64,000 nt of DNA from Microbacterium aurugineum (GTDB lineage: Bacteria > Actinomycetota > Actinomycetes > Actinomycetales > Microbacteriaceae), in NCBI RefSeq assembly GCF_023101205.1, contig NZ_CP078078.1, positions 1,922,001 through 1,986,000 of the forward strand, written 5' to 3'. Numbering within the stretch: the first letter of the stretch is position 1; every line of letters begins with the position of its first letter. The translations under genes and the position numbers were made by a program. Of the stretch, positions 1 through 9,117 are shown piece after piece. The notes below the pieces were generated by a model that was not told where the DNA came from, did not search any database, and saw only the letters and a program-made list of their open reading frames with translations.

Positions 1-1937
1 TCGCGCGGGGCGACCATCATGAGGTCTGCGAGCTCATCCACCACAACCAGGAGGTACGGGTACGGCTTGAGAACGCGTTCACTGCCCACCGGCAGCTCGA
101 CCTCACCGGCCCTGACGGCACGGTTGAAGTCATCGATGTGGCGGAAGCCGAACGACGCGAGGTCGTCGTACCGCATGTCCATCTCCTTCACGACCCACTG
201 CAGCGCTTCGGCCGCCTTCTTCGGGTTCGTGATGATGGGCGTGATCAGATGCGGAACGCCGGCATAGCTGGTGAGCTCCACACGCTTCGGGTCGATCAGG
301 ACCATGCGCACGTCGGCGGGACGCGCCCGCATGAGCAGACTGGTGATCATGGAGTTCACGAAGCTGGACTTACCGGAGCCGGTCGAGCCGGCGACCAAGA
401 GGTGCGGCATCTTGGCGAGATTCGCGATCACGATGTTGCCGCCGACGTCCTTGCCGACGCCGATCGTCATCGGGTGCGTGCTCTTCTGCGCGGCGGGCGA
501 GCGCAGAACGTCGCCGAGCGCGACCATCTCCTTGTCGGCGTTCGGGATCTCGATCCCGATCGCGCTCTTGCCCGGGATCGGCGAGAGGATGCGGACGTCG
601 TTCGAGGCGACCGCATAGGCGAAGTTGTTGCTCAGCTGCAGGATCTTCTCGACCTTGACGCCGTGCCCGACCTCGACCTCGTACTGCGTGACCGTCGGGC
701 CGCGCGAGAATCCGGTGACCTTCGCGTCGACCTTGAACTGCGACAGCACGCTCGTGATCTGCTCGATCACCTTGTCGGTCGCCTCGGAGCGCATCACGGG
801 CGGCGGCCCTTCGACCAGCAGTCCCGGAGACGGCAGGACGTACGGGGTGACGGGAGCCTGAGGACCACGATCCCCCGGGCCCGCGGTCCCGAATCCGTCC
901 AGGCCGGGGAGCTCGGGGACCTCGCCGGTGTCGGACGCGTCATCCAGCAGCGCTGTGTTCTGCTGCTCGGCGAGGGAATCCGCAACGGAGCGCACGTCCG
1001 AGAGAACCTCGGTGGCGGCGTCATAAGGATTCTCGACGACGACCGCCTGGTCGTACGCCGGGGTCGGCTCGGACGTCGTCAGCAGCGCGGTGATGTCGTC
1101 GGAACCGAGGGTGCCCTCGTCGGGGTCTTCTTCGCGCCCGGACTTGTTCCGCCGCCACCAGGGCAGCACGTCGGGGTCGTCGACCTTGTCGGCGTCGTCG
1201 ATCGCCGCATCCTTCGCCGGCTTCTCCGGGCGCTCGGCGTCGAACATCCACGCGTAGAGGTCGCCGAGTCGGGAGCCGATGCGGTTGGGAGGGGTCTTGG
1301 TGAGGATCAGGATGCTCAGCGCGGCGAGCAGCGACAGGACGATGTAGGCGGGAATGTCGGTGAGGTAGCTGAGCGGCTGACCGAGCATCCAGCCGAAGAG
1401 GCCGCCGGATTCGCTCAGGGCGAGCATTCCCTCCCTGGGCTGAGGACCGTCGCCGGCCACGTGGCAGAAGCCGGCTAGCGTCAGGATGAAGAGCCCGAAC
1501 CCGATACCGATGCGACCGTTGTCATGCACGGACGACGGGTGGCGGAACAGCCATCCGGCCAGCAGAAGCAGAAGCACGGGCATCACGAAGGCGACGCGTC
1601 CGATCAGCCCGCCGACGGAGTACGCGCTGATGTTCGCGGCGACCTCGTTGCCGATGAAGAACCACTCGTTGACCGCTCCGAGGACGGCGAGCACGACCAG
1701 GAAGAACGGGAATCCGTCGCGGCGATCGTCTTTCTCGAGCGTCTCCGGCCCGAACGCGCGGAAGAGTCCGCCGACACCGTGTGCCAATCCGACCCAGGCA
1801 CGGACGACGATCGGAGGCTTCTCGGCCTCGTCGATGTACTTCTTCGGAGCGGGCTGGGCCTTGGGAGCCGTCTGCCGCTTGGGGCGCGACGGTGCGCTGG
1901 TCGACGCGCGCTCTGTCTTCGTGGAACTCCTGGCCAT
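1..1937 (-). CDS. ftsK: DNA translocase FtsK/SpoIIIE (C-terminus beyond window)
   Basis: Septum-anchored DNA pump that clears chromosome ends from the division site. The visible 645 residues have a Lys/Pro/Ala-rich start, four or five membrane segments (about residues 75-97, 108-131, 142-162, 178-190, 195-214), an acidic linker to about 370, then the motor with Walker [10 protein letters not shown] near 517 and Walker [12 protein letters not shown] near 632. The last RecA-fold part and any gamma DNA-reading domain lie beyond base 1. ATG 1937 is chosen because TAACGT (1949-1944) lies six bases before it, a leaderless arrangement. ftsK is at the downstream end of the dapA-rnj run, as in many Actinomycetota. 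Identity is certain; the FtsK versus SpoIIIE role is not resolved here. Confidence 0.97.
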   Translation of the reverse strand, partial: MARSSTKTERASTSAPSRPKRQTAPKAQPAPKKYIDEAEKPPIVVRAWVGLAHGVGGLFRAFGPETLEKDDRRDGFPFFLVVLAVLGAVNEWFFIGNEVAANISAYSVGGLIGRVAFVMPVLLLLLAGWLFRHPSSVHDNGRIGIGFGLFILTLAGFCHVAGDGPQPREGMLALSESGGLFGWMLGQPLSYLTDIPAYIVLSLLAALSILILTKTPPNRIGSRLGDLYAWMFDAERPEKPAKDAAIDDADKVDDPDVLPWWRRNKSGREEDPDEGTLGSDDITALLTTSEPTPAYDQAVVVENPYDAATEVLSDVRSVADSLAEQQNTALLDDASDTGEVPELPGLDGFGTAGPGDRGPQAPVTPYVLPSPGLLVEGPPPVMRSEATDKVIEQITSVLSQFKVDAKVTGFSRGPTVTQYEVEVGHGVKVEKILQLSNNFAYAVASNDVRILSPIPGKSAIGIEIPNADKEMVALGDVLRSPAAQKSTHPMTIGVGKDVGGNIVIANLAKMPHLLVAGSTGSGKSSFVNSMITSLLMRARPADVRMVLIDPKRVELTSYAGVPHLITPIITNPKKAAEALQWVVKEMDMRYDDLASFGFRHIDDFNRAVRAGEVELPVGSERVLKPYPYLLVVVDELADLMMVAPR

Positions 1938-2011
1938 GCTCTCACGTTACGTCCAACAGCCGACATCACCGCGTAATGACGCGGCTTTCCGCGGATCCGG
2001 GAGGGCATCGA

Positions 2012-2506
2012 CTAGGTGGTGGCACGGACCATCGTGTCGCGCGCTGAGCCCTGCCCCACCACGACGAACCCCTCCGCGCGATAGAGGTTGCGTGCGAAGT
2101 TGTCCCGTTCCACGCTCAAGCTGATCCGCGAGTGACCTTGGGACCCCGCGAGCTCCACGACTCCGCGCAACAAGGTGCGCCCGACACCGCGTGCCCGCCA
2201 CAGCGGATGCACCCCGATGATCAGCTCCGGGACGGCGACACCCACGAAACCGAACCCGGGCGCATTCTGCGGAAGCACGCGATACCAGGCTGCGCCCACG
2301 GGCACGTCGTCCTCACCGGTGGCCACCAGTCCGTCGTCGGCCGACCTCTTCCACCCTGCGAGATAGCGCCGGTGCTCAGCCGACGTCAAGACCTCGTGCC
2401 GCGGACGCACTCCCCCGGCACGCCAGTTGGCGGCCTCGACGAGCATATCGCCGAGGAACATCGCATCCGTCTGCGCCGCCCTGCGGAGGGAGAAACCCCT
2501 GTACAT
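2012..2506 (-). CDS. GNAT family N-acetyltransferase
   Basis: Predicted acetyl-CoA-dependent N-acyltransferase of 164 residues, the usual single-domain GNAT length. The acetyl-CoA pyrophosphate-binding motif reads R-A-R-G-V-G at residues 104-109, preceded by the beta4 strand (VPELIIGVHPLWR) and followed by the beta5/alpha4 region ending in N-LYRAEGF, the classic end of the fold. No substrate-specific residues can be read. It separates rnj from ftsK and has its own leaderless-type promoter: TAGGCT (2518-2513) six bases before ATG 2506. The family is clear and the acceptor unknown; it could acetylate a small amine, an antibiotic or a protein N-terminus. Confidence 0.9.
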   Translation of the reverse strand: MYRGFSLRRAAQTDAMFLGDMLVEAANWRAGGVRPRHEVLTSAEHRRYLAGWKRSADDGLVATGEDDVPVGAAWYRVLPQNAPGFGFVGVAVPELIIGVHPLWRARGVGRTLLRGVVELAGSQGHSRISLSVERDNFARNLYRAEGFVVVGQGSARDTMVRATT

Positions 2507-2552
2507 GACGTGAGCCTAGGGCGCCGGTGTTACATCGGGATGACGGTCAGCC

Positions 2553-2583
2553 GTGAGTGGGGAGACGACTCCCCTGCACTCAC
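2553..2583 (-). terminator. Hairpin at the 3' end of rnj
   Basis: GTGAGTG (2553-2559) pairs with CACTCAC (2577-2583) and GGGAG (2560-2564) with CTCCC (2569-2573), with a three-base bulge. The rnj stop codon (2582-2580) lies inside the stem. There is no clear T-run, as is usual in high-GC actinobacteria. It separates rnj from the independently promoted GNAT gene. Confidence 0.55.
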
Positions 2584-4256
2584 GCTTCGATGACGAGCGG
2601 CACGATCATCGGACGACGACGCAGCCGCTGGTTGACCCAACGACCGATCGTGCGTCGCACGACCTGCGACAACGCGTGGGTGTCACGGACGCCGTTGCCC
2701 GACGCTTCCTTGAGCGCCGCGACGATCTTCGGCGTGACGTCGTCGAACACCGAGTCGTCCTCGGCGACACCGCGCGCGTGGATCTCCGGACCGGAGATGA
2801 TGCGCCCCGTGCCGGCGTCCACGACGACGATGACGGAGATGAAGCCCTCCTCGCCGAGGATCCGACGATCCTTGAGGTCGGCATCGGTGATCTCGCCGAC
2901 GGTGGAGCCGTCGACGTACACGAATCCGAGGTCGAGCTGACCGGCGACCTTCGCGACGCCGTCCTTCAGGTCGATCACGGTGCCGTTCGAGGCGATGATC
3001 GTGTTCTCCTCTGCGATGCCGGTGTCCTGCGCGAGCTTGGCGTTCGCGATCAGGTGCCGGTACTCCCCGTGCACGGGGAGGACGTTCTTCGGCTTGAGGA
3101 TGTTGTAGCAATAGATCAGTTCGCCGGCGGCGGCGTGTCCGGAGACATGCACCTTCGCATTCGCCTTGTGGACGACGTTCGCACCGAGCTTGGTGAGTCC
3201 GTCGATCACACGGTAGACGGCGTTCTCGTTGCCCGGGATGAGACTGGAGGCGAGGATGACGGTGTCGCCCTCGCTGATCTCGATCGCATGGTCCAGATTC
3301 GCCATGCGGCTCAGCACCGCCATGGGCTCACCCTGGGAGCCCGTGGACATGTAGACGATCTGCTCGTCGGGCAGGTCGCGCGCCTTCTTGAAATCGATGA
3401 GCACCCCGTCCGGCACCTTCAGATAGCCGAGCTGCTCGGCGATCGTCATGTTGCGAACCATGCTGCGCCCGAGGAAGGCGACACGGCGGCCGTTGGCGTA
3501 CGCTGCGTCGATCACCTGCTGCGCGCGATGGACGTGGCTGGAGAAGCTCGCGACGATGACACGACGAGGCGCCTTCGCGATCACCTGGTCGAGCACGGGG
3601 CCGATCGAGCGCTCCGTCGGCGTGAACCCGGGGACGTCGGCGTTCGTCGAGTCGACGAGGAACAGGTCGACACCCTCTTCGCCGAGGCGCGCGAAAGCCC
3701 GGAGATCGGTGATGCGACCGTCCAGCGGCAGCTGATCCATCTTGAAGTCACCGGTGGCGAGGACCATTCCCGCCGGGGTGCGGATCGCCACGGCCAGCGC
3801 GTCCGGAATCGAGTGATTCACGGCGACGAACTCGAGGTCGAACGGGCCGACCCGCTCCTGCTGACCTTCCTTCACCGTGAGCGTGAAGGCCTTGATGCGG
3901 TGCTCCTTGAGCTTCGCCTCGACCAGTGCAAGGGTGAGGCCCGAACCGATCAGGGGGATGTCGCTCTTGAGCCGGAGCAGATAGGGAACGGCGCCGATGT
4001 GGTCTTCGTGGCCGTGCGTGAGCACCACGCCCACGATGTCGTCCAGGCGGTCACGGATGGGCTCGAAGTCCGGAAGGATCAGGTCGACGCCAGGCTGGTG
4101 CTCCTCGGGGAAGAGCACACCGCAATCGATGATCAGGATCTTGCCGTCGTACTCGAACATGGTCATGTTGCGACCGATCTCGCCGAGTCCGCCGATCGGG
4201 ATGACCCGAAGCGTTCCTTCGTCGAGAGCGGTCGGTTCTACCAGGGGAATGGACAT
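2580..4256 (-). CDS. rnj: Ribonuclease J
   Basis: Metallo-beta-lactamase/beta-CASP ribonuclease (558 residues, normal length) with 5'-3' exonuclease and endonuclease activity in mRNA decay and rRNA processing. The zinc-binding motif HGHEDH is at residues 81-86 after GGLGEIGRN (22-30). The beta-CASP part carries SSHVHRAQQ and MSTGSQGEP, followed by the later histidine motifs SGHA and PVHGEYRH. A stretch typical of the RNase J C-terminal domain closes the protein. ATG 4256 has a good ribosome-binding site (GAGGAGACAGC). It follows dapA by 53 bases on the same strand, a widespread actinobacterial arrangement, so co-transcription is likely. Confidence 0.97.
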   Translation of the reverse strand: MSIPLVEPTALDEGTLRVIPIGGLGEIGRNMTMFEYDGKILIIDCGVLFPEEHQPGVDLILPDFEPIRDRLDDIVGVVLTHGHEDHIGAVPYLLRLKSDIPLIGSGLTLALVEAKLKEHRIKAFTLTVKEGQQERVGPFDLEFVAVNHSIPDALAVAIRTPAGMVLATGDFKMDQLPLDGRITDLRAFARLGEEGVDLFLVDSTNADVPGFTPTERSIGPVLDQVIAKAPRRVIVASFSSHVHRAQQVIDAAYANGRRVAFLGRSMVRNMTIAEQLGYLKVPDGVLIDFKKARDLPDEQIVYMSTGSQGEPMAVLSRMANLDHAIEISEGDTVILASSLIPGNENAVYRVIDGLTKLGANVVHKANAKVHVSGHAAAGELIYCYNILKPKNVLPVHGEYRHLIANAKLAQDTGIAEENTIIASNGTVIDLKDGVAKVAGQLDLGFVYVDGSTVGEITDADLKDRRILGEEGFISVIVVVDAGTGRIISGPEIHARGVAEDDSVFDDVTPKIVAALKEASGNGVRDTHALSQVVRRTIGRWVNQRLRRRPMIVPLVIEA

Positions 4257-4309
4257 GCTGTCTCCTCAGTCGGACACTCCGCGCGTCCGTTCGTTCGTGG
4301 CGACGCGAC

Positions 4310-5287
4310 TCAGCGCGTCGTGCCGTGCACCTTCGGCAGGGCACCACCCGCAGCCGCATTGCGGTCGGGTCGGAAGTTCGAGAAGTCCGCACCGGGAACG
4401 TTCTGCACGAGGTCGAGCTCATCCTCGATGAGCGCGGCCTCCCATTCCTCGGGGCCGACCAGGGGAAGGCGGACGCGCGGGCTCGAGATGCGACCGAGTC
4501 CGTGCAGGATGTACTTCGCCGCGACCGTTCCCGGCACGTGGGTCATCACGGCACGCACGAGCGGCTCCAGGCGCTTGTGCTCCGCGGTCGCCGTGGCGAG
4601 GTCACCCGCGTTCACCGCATCGATGATCGTGCGGTACGGGGCCGCCGCGACGTTGGCCGTCACGCCGATGAGGCCCGTGGCAGCGATCGCGAGGTGCGGC
4701 AGCACGTTCGCGTCGTCGCCGGAGAAGTACATCAGGTCGGTCTGGTTGAGCACGCGGCTCACCTCGGAGAAGTCGCCCTTGGCGTCCTTCACAGCGAGGA
4801 TGTTCGGGTGCTTCGCGAGACGCAGAATCGTCTCGTACTTGATCGGCACACCCGTGCGCCCCGGAATGTCGTAGAGGATCACCGGCAGATCGGTCGCGTC
4901 GGCGACCAGCCGGAAGTGCGTGAGGATTCCGGCCTGCGTCGGCTTGTTGTAGTAGGGCGTGACGATCATGATGCCGTCGGCGCCGGCCTTCTCGCTGGCC
5001 TTGTAGAGCTCGATCGCGTGAGCCGTCTCGTTGGAGCCACCGCCGGTGATGATCTTCGCGCGCCCCGCCGAAACGGACTTGCCGACCTCGACGAGCTTGA
5101 GCTTCTCCGGGTCCGTCAGGGTCGAGGTCTCGCCGGTCGTTCCCGTCACGACGATGCCGTCCGCACCTGCGGTGATCACGTCATCGATGTGCTTCTCGAC
5201 AGCGGGCCAATCGACTTCACCGTCGGCCGTCATCGGAGTGACGAGCGCGACGAGAACCTGTCCGAAAGGGTTGCCCGAGTGCGTCAT
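4310..5287 (-). CDS. dapA: 4-hydroxy-tetrahydrodipicolinate synthase
   Basis: Condenses pyruvate with aspartate semialdehyde, the first step towards diaminopimelate and lysine. The product is 325 residues, a little longer than the roughly 295 of enteric enzymes because of a C-terminal extension. Visible sites: GTTGE at 49-53 (pyruvate pocket), catalytic Tyr in LYDIPGRTG (Y139), Schiff-base Lys in ILAVKDAKGD (K167). The frame stays open upstream to 5575, but ATG 5287 begins the family homology and lies six bases after TACGCT (5299-5294), a leaderless promoter geometry. Its pathway partner dapB lies about 5 kb upstream on the same strand, with thyA-folA and a redox group between. Confidence 0.97.
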   Translation of the reverse strand: MTHSGNPFGQVLVALVTPMTADGEVDWPAVEKHIDDVITAGADGIVVTGTTGETSTLTDPEKLKLVEVGKSVSAGRAKIITGGGSNETAHAIELYKASEKAGADGIMIVTPYYNKPTQAGILTHFRLVADATDLPVILYDIPGRTGVPIKYETILRLAKHPNILAVKDAKGDFSEVSRVLNQTDLMYFSGDDANVLPHLAIAATGLIGVTANVAAAPYRTIIDAVNAGDLATATAEHKRLEPLVRAVMTHVPGTVAAKYILHGLGRISSPRVRLPLVGPEEWEAALIEDELDLVQNVPGADFSNFRPDRNAAAGGALPKVHGTTR

Positions 5288-5415
5288 AAGCCCAGCGTAT
5301 AGGTTCGACCGGTGGTCCCGCGGACGCGGTGACGCAGATGCACCTCTCCTCGGGGCGCACGGGTCCGAGCGCGTCCCCCGGGCCTGCGCACGTCTCTCGT
5401 CGACTCCTGTCGGCC

Positions 5416-6177
5416 TCAGACGCGACCGCGCCGAGCGACGCCGGACGTGAATGAGCGAGGCAGGACACGCGTCAGCGCCACGATCGCCTTGTACCGAAGT
5501 GACGGAACGGATACTGCTCTGCCGCGCGCCGCATCGCGCAGACCGGTACGGACGACATCGCGCGCATTCAGCCACATGATCGCGGGCACACCCTCCTCCC
5601 CCACGGCCAGACCCATCCGCTCATGGAAGGACGTGTGCGTGAATCCGGGGCACAGCGCGGTGACACTCACTCCGTCTCGTGCGTACTCCGCATTCGCCCA
5701 GCCGCTGAAGCCGATCAGCCAGGACTTGCATGCCGAATAGGTCGACCGGGAGATGAACCCGGCGACGGAGGCGACGTTGATGATGCGACCACCGCGCCCG
5801 CGCATCGTCTGCAGCGCCGCGTGCATCAGGCGCATCGACGCCTCGACGTGCACGCGGAGGTGTCGCACCTCGTCGTCGATGTCGTTGTCCGCGAACTGCA
5901 GCGGCAGACCGAACCCGGCGTTGTTGATCAGGAGGTCGACCGGGTCGGAGGTGTCGCGCAATCGGGCGGCGACGCGCTCGACCTCGCTCTCCACCGCGAG
6001 GTCGGCGACGAGGATCTCGACCGCGACACCGTACTCCGTGCGCAGCTCCGTCCCCAGCGCCTCCAGCGTCTCGGGTGTCCGCGCCACCAGGATGAGATCA
6101 GCTCGACGCCGTGCCAGTTGGCGCGCGAACTCAGCTCCCAGCCCCGCGCTGGCTCCGGTGATCAATGCGGTGGGCAT
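5416..6177 (-). CDS. Short-chain dehydrogenase/reductase (SDR)
   Basis: Classical NAD(P)H-dependent SDR of 253 residues. Nucleotide-binding GASAGLG at 8-14, NNAG at 85-88, catalytic Ser in VASVAG (about 137), and Tyr147/Lys151 in YSACK. The substrate cannot be read from sequence. The ATG overlaps the folA stop by one base (TGATG), so it is translationally coupled to folA and is the last gene of a thyA-folA-SDR operon. The frame is open further upstream, but those residues would lie inside folA and do not fit the family. A pteridine-related reductase role is conceivable from context but not shown. Confidence 0.9.
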   Translation of the reverse strand: MPTALITGASAGLGAEFARQLARRRADLILVARTPETLEALGTELRTEYGVAVEILVADLAVESEVERVAARLRDTSDPVDLLINNAGFGLPLQFADNDIDDEVRHLRVHVEASMRLMHAALQTMRGRGGRIINVASVAGFISRSTYSACKSWLIGFSGWANAEYARDGVSVTALCPGFTHTSFHERMGLAVGEEGVPAIMWLNARDVVRTGLRDAARGRAVSVPSLRYKAIVALTRVLPRSFTSGVARRGRV

Positions 6178-6653
6178 CAGCGCTCGTACCCGAGGAAGCG
6201 GTAGCGGATGCCGGTGCGCGATGTCTGCCACTCGCCCTCGTCGACGAGTCGCCAGCCGGTCGTGGCGGGCGCATAGGCGTCTCCGGCGACGTCGATGTCG
6301 AGCTCGGTGACCTCGAGGCGATCGGCGTCGCCGATGACCTGACGGAAGATCTCCGCGCCCCCGATGATCCACGCCTTGTCCAGCCCGCGGACTGCTTCGG
6401 CGACGGTCGCCGCCCGTCGAGCGCCCTCATGGCTCCAGTCCTGTTGGCGCGTGATCACGATGTTGTCGCGCCCGGAGAGCGGGCGGAACCGTTCGGGAAG
6501 AGAGTCCCACGTCTTCCGGCCCATCACCACCGGTGCCCCGAGCGTGACGTCCTTGAAGTGAGCGAGATCCTCCGGAACGTGCCAGGGCATCCCGCCCTCC
6601 GCTCCGATCACGCCGCCGCGCGCCTCAGCCCAGATCAGCCCGACCCACGTCAT
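6177..6653 (-). CDS. folA: Dihydrofolate reductase
   Basis: NADPH-dependent reduction of dihydrofolate to tetrahydrofolate. 158 residues, standard chromosomal length. The sequence holds the active-site segment [15 protein letters not shown] (acidic residue in PED), the NADPH-binding [22 protein letters not shown], and the second glycine motif WIIGGAEIF. Its ATG overlaps the thyA stop by four bases (ATGA). ThyA oxidises its folate cofactor to dihydrofolate and FolA regenerates it, so the coupling makes metabolic sense. Confidence 0.97.
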   Translation of the reverse strand: MTWVGLIWAEARGGVIGAEGGMPWHVPEDLAHFKDVTLGAPVVMGRKTWDSLPERFRPLSGRDNIVITRQQDWSHEGARRAATVAEAVRGLDKAWIIGGAEIFRQVIGDADRLEVTELDIDVAGDAYAPATTGWRLVDEGEWQTSRTGIRYRFLGYER

Positions 6654-7459
6654 ACGGCCACCGCCGCCCGGATCGGCGCGTGATGCTGGTAGTCCTCGAC
6701 GATGAAGTCCTCGTACCGGTAGTCGAAGATCGACTCCGGCTTCCTCGCCAGTCGCAGGGTCGGGTACGCGTAGGGCTCGCGGCTGAGCTGCTCGCGCACC
6801 TGCTCCACGTGATTGTCGTAGACGTGGCAGTCACCGCCGGTCCACACGAAGTCCCCGGGCTCCAGGCCGACCTGCTGCGCGATCATCAGGGTGAGCAGCG
6901 CATAGGAGGCGATGTTGAACGGCACACCGAGGAACATGTCGGCGCTGCGCTGATACAGCTGACAGGAGAGCTTTCCATCCGCGACGTAGAACTGGAAGAG
7001 CGCATGACACGGCGCGAGGGCCATGTCGGGGATATCTGCAGGATTCCACGCCGAGACGATCAGACGACGGGAATCGGGCGAGCGCCGGATCTGCTCGATG
7101 ACCTCGGAGAGCTGGTCGATGCTGCCGCCGTCGGGAGTCGGCCAGGAGCGCCACTGCACCCCGTACACCGGGCCGAGATCGCCCGACTCGTCCGCCCATT
7201 CGTCCCAAATCGTCACGCCGTTGTCGCGCAGCCATCCGACGTTGGAATCCCCTCGGAGGAACCAGAGCAGCTCGTACGCGATCGACTTGAAGTGCACGCG
7301 CTTCGTCGTGATGAGTGGGAAGCCCTTCGCGAGGTCGAAGCGGATCTGCCGCCCGAAGACGCTCGTCGTGCCGGTACCCGTCCGATCCGACTTGTGCGTG
7401 CCGGTCTCCACGACATCGCGGAGCAGATCTTCGTAGGGGGTCGGAACGGCGGCGCTCAT
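6650..7459 (-). CDS. thyA: Thymidylate synthase (ThyA type)
   Basis: Methylates dUMP to dTMP with methylene-tetrahydrofolate. 269 residues from ATG 7459, the normal ThyA length. Catalytic Cys151 sits in [14 protein letters not shown], with the [10 protein letters not shown] phosphate-binding segment at 131-140, [23 protein letters not shown], and a C-terminal [10 protein letters not shown] tail. GTG 7468 is an alternative start, but TATCGT (7472-7467) would overlap it and fits ATG 7459 with a seven-base gap. Many actinobacteria carry flavin-dependent thyX between dapB and dapA; here the unrelated thyA with folA occupies that neighbourhood. Confidence 0.96.
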   Translation of the reverse strand: MSAAVPTPYEDLLRDVVETGTHKSDRTGTGTTSVFGRQIRFDLAKGFPLITTKRVHFKSIAYELLWFLRGDSNVGWLRDNGVTIWDEWADESGDLGPVYGVQWRSWPTPDGGSIDQLSEVIEQIRRSPDSRRLIVSAWNPADIPDMALAPCHALFQFYVADGKLSCQLYQRSADMFLGVPFNIASYALLTLMIAQQVGLEPGDFVWTGGDCHVYDNHVEQVREQLSREPYAYPTLRLARKPESIFDYRYEDFIVEDYQHHAPIRAAVAV

Positions 7460-7577
7460 GACAGCCACGATACCTTCCCGCTCCCGTCACGGGGCGGATC
7501 CTGCACCGCGGAAAGCCCGTTCGTCATCATCGGAAACATCGACTCCCGATCCCACGAGGACGGCGTACTCTCGACGC

Positions 7578-7991
7578 ATGTCGCCCGTGCTCGCCCTCGT
7601 GATCGTCCTCGGTCTCCTCGTGCTCGCCACGGCGGTCGGGGTCGTGGTTCGTCGGCGCGACGGGCGGCGGCGCGACGGGGGCAGGCTCCGGTTCGATGCC
7701 ACGGACATCCCCTCGGCAGCCCTCGGCTCCCGCGCGACACTGGTGCAGTTCAGCACCGAGACCTGTGCCCGTTGCCCGCAGGTGCGACGGTTGCTGCACT
7801 CCTATGCGTCGGGCGACGACGGGCTCGCGCACATCGAGGTCGATCTGACGCACCGCCCCGACCTTTCGGCACGGTACAAGGTGCTGCAGACGCCGACGAC
7901 CTTCGTCATCGACGGCTCGGGCACCGTCCACGCACGATTCCACGGTGTCCCCCACCGTCATGCACTCACCGAAGCGGTCGCGGCCGTCTGA
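7578..7991 (+). CDS. Membrane-anchored thioredoxin-like protein
   Basis: 137 residues: an N-terminal membrane helix (about 3-24), a short Arg-rich linker, then a thioredoxin fold with redox motif C63-A-R-C66 (ETCARCPQVR) and cis-proline segment LQTPTTFVI near 110. The CxxC pair makes it a likely thiol-disulfide exchanger on the outer face of the membrane if the helix is an uncleaved anchor; topology is inferred. ATG 7578 follows TACTCT (7566-7571) by six bases, so the message is probably leaderless. The DUF4395 gene starts 22 bases after its stop; the two are commonly adjacent in actinobacteria. Confidence 0.88.
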   Translation: MSPVLALVIVLGLLVLATAVGVVVRRRDGRRRDGGRLRFDATDIPSAALGSRATLVQFSTETCARCPQVRRLLHSYASGDDGLAHIEVDLTHRPDLSARYKVLQTPTTFVIDGSGTVHARFHGVPHRHALTEAVAAV

Positions 7992-8013
7992 GGCGCGAAG
8001 ACTGGAAGCACAC

Positions 8014-8592
8014 ATGACCACACACGCGCGCATAGACCCCCGCGGTCCGCGATTCGCGGCCACGATCACCGCGACACTGCTGCTCGTGGCCACGTTCCTG
8101 GCGTTGACGGGGATATCCACCGCCCAGGCGGGCGCGGCGACGTTCGGCTGGTACGCCTATCAGCCGTCGACCGGCGCGACCTTCGTCCCCGGCGGATGGG
8201 CCGTGGCTGGAACGCCCCTCGTTCACCGTGCCCTGGACCCGGGATTCCTGCTCACGGTGATCATCGCCCTGCTGTTCCTATGGGCCCTCGTCTCGCCGAG
8301 GACGGCCCCCTGGGGTGCCCTGTTCCGCGCGCTGGTGCGCCCTCGGCTCGCGCCACCTGCGGAGCTTGAAGATCCGCGACCGCCTCGGTTCTCTCAGGGG
8401 GTCGGCCTCTTCGTGGTCGGCGTCGGTCTCGTTCTGCACCTCGTCGGGGTCCCCTGGGCGTTGCCGATCGCCACCGCTGCCGCCTTCATCGCCGCCTTCC
8501 TCAACGCGGCGTTCGGCTTCTGCCTCGGATGCCAGATGTACCTGCTGCTCCAGCGGGTCGGCGTGATCGGCCGGACAGCCCCCGCAGCGTGA
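8014..8592 (+). CDS. DUF4395 membrane protein with CxxC motif
   Basis: 192-residue integral membrane protein. The N-terminal DPRGPRFAA, the central LVRPRLAPPAELEDPRPPRFSQGVG and the C-terminal AFGFCLGCQMYLL (C170, C173) are the family landmarks. Four membrane segments are likely (about 15-38, 75-93, 128-148, 150-168). The segment from 42 to 70, with FGWYAYQPSTG, is not what I expect between the first two helices of this family and looks like an insertion. It follows the thioredoxin-like gene closely, suggesting a partner for the CxxC pair. Function is unproven. ATG 8014 begins the recognisable family sequence. Confidence 0.82.
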   Translation: MTTHARIDPRGPRFAATITATLLLVATFLALTGISTAQAGAATFGWYAYQPSTGATFVPGGWAVAGTPLVHRALDPGFLLTVIIALLFLWALVSPRTAPWGALFRALVRPRLAPPAELEDPRPPRFSQGVGLFVVGVGLVLHLVGVPWALPIATAAAFIAAFLNAAFGFCLGCQMYLLLQRVGVIGRTAPAA

Positions 8593-8621
8593 TTCCGGTT
8601 CCCTCCGAACCGAACCGTCGA

Positions 8622-8627
8622 TAGGCT
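8622..8627 (+). promoter_or_regulatory. -10 box upstream of osmC
   Basis: TAGGCT, the most frequent -10 hexamer in this window, 50 bases before the osmC ATG. Here the leader contains a real ribosome-binding site (GGAGGA at about 8669), so osmC has a leadered transcript separate from the DUF4395 gene. Confidence 0.45.
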
Positions 8628-8676
8628 GGCCGCGACGTGACCCCTCATCCCTCGGGGCACGAGAACCGGAGGAACC

Positions 8677-9102
8677 ATGCCCGTCACCAGCGAAGCCGCC
8701 AGCACCTGGACAGGATCGCTCATGGAGGGGTCGGGCACCGTGGCGTTCTCTTCGTCGAAGCTCGGCACCTTCCCGATCAACTGGAAGGCCCGCAGCGAAG
8801 GCAGCGACACCACGACCACGCCGGAAGAGCTCATCGCTGCCGCTCACGCCTCGTGCTTCAGCATGGCGCTCTCCCACGCCCTGGCCGAGAACGGCACGCC
8901 TCCCGAGCGAGTCGACGCGAGCGCGTCCGTCACCTTCAAGCCCGGTGTCGGCATCACCGGCAGCCACCTCAACGTCAACGCGACCGTCCCGAACCTCACT
9001 CCGGAGGCGTTCCAGGAGATCGCGAACGGAGCGAAGACCGGGTGCCCGGTGTCTCAGGCGCTCGCGGGCATCGAGATCACGCTCGAGGCGACGCTCGCCT
9101 GA
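8677..9102 (+). CDS. OsmC/Ohr family peroxiredoxin
   Basis: 141-residue hydroperoxide reductase of the OsmC branch. Two catalytic cysteines are in their usual contexts: C60 in AAAHASCFSMALSHAL and C123 in GAKTGCPVSQAL. These reduce organic hydroperoxides, typically drawing electrons from lipoylated proteins or mycothiol-type pools (family knowledge). ATG 8677 has a strong ribosome-binding site (CCGGAGGAACC). It is third in a plus-strand run with the thioredoxin-like and DUF4395 genes, making a small thiol/peroxide defence group, but has its own -10 box. Confidence 0.93.
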   Translation: MPVTSEAASTWTGSLMEGSGTVAFSSSKLGTFPINWKARSEGSDTTTTPEELIAAAHASCFSMALSHALAENGTPPERVDASASVTFKPGVGITGSHLNVNATVPNLTPEAFQEIANGAKTGCPVSQALAGIEITLEATLA

Positions 9103-9117
9103 TCGTCGAACCCGACG

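Noticed and set aside
2553..4874. Plus-strand 773-codon frame antisense to rnj and dapA
   Set aside because: Lies opposite two certain genes and has no recognisable domain; GC-driven shadow frame.
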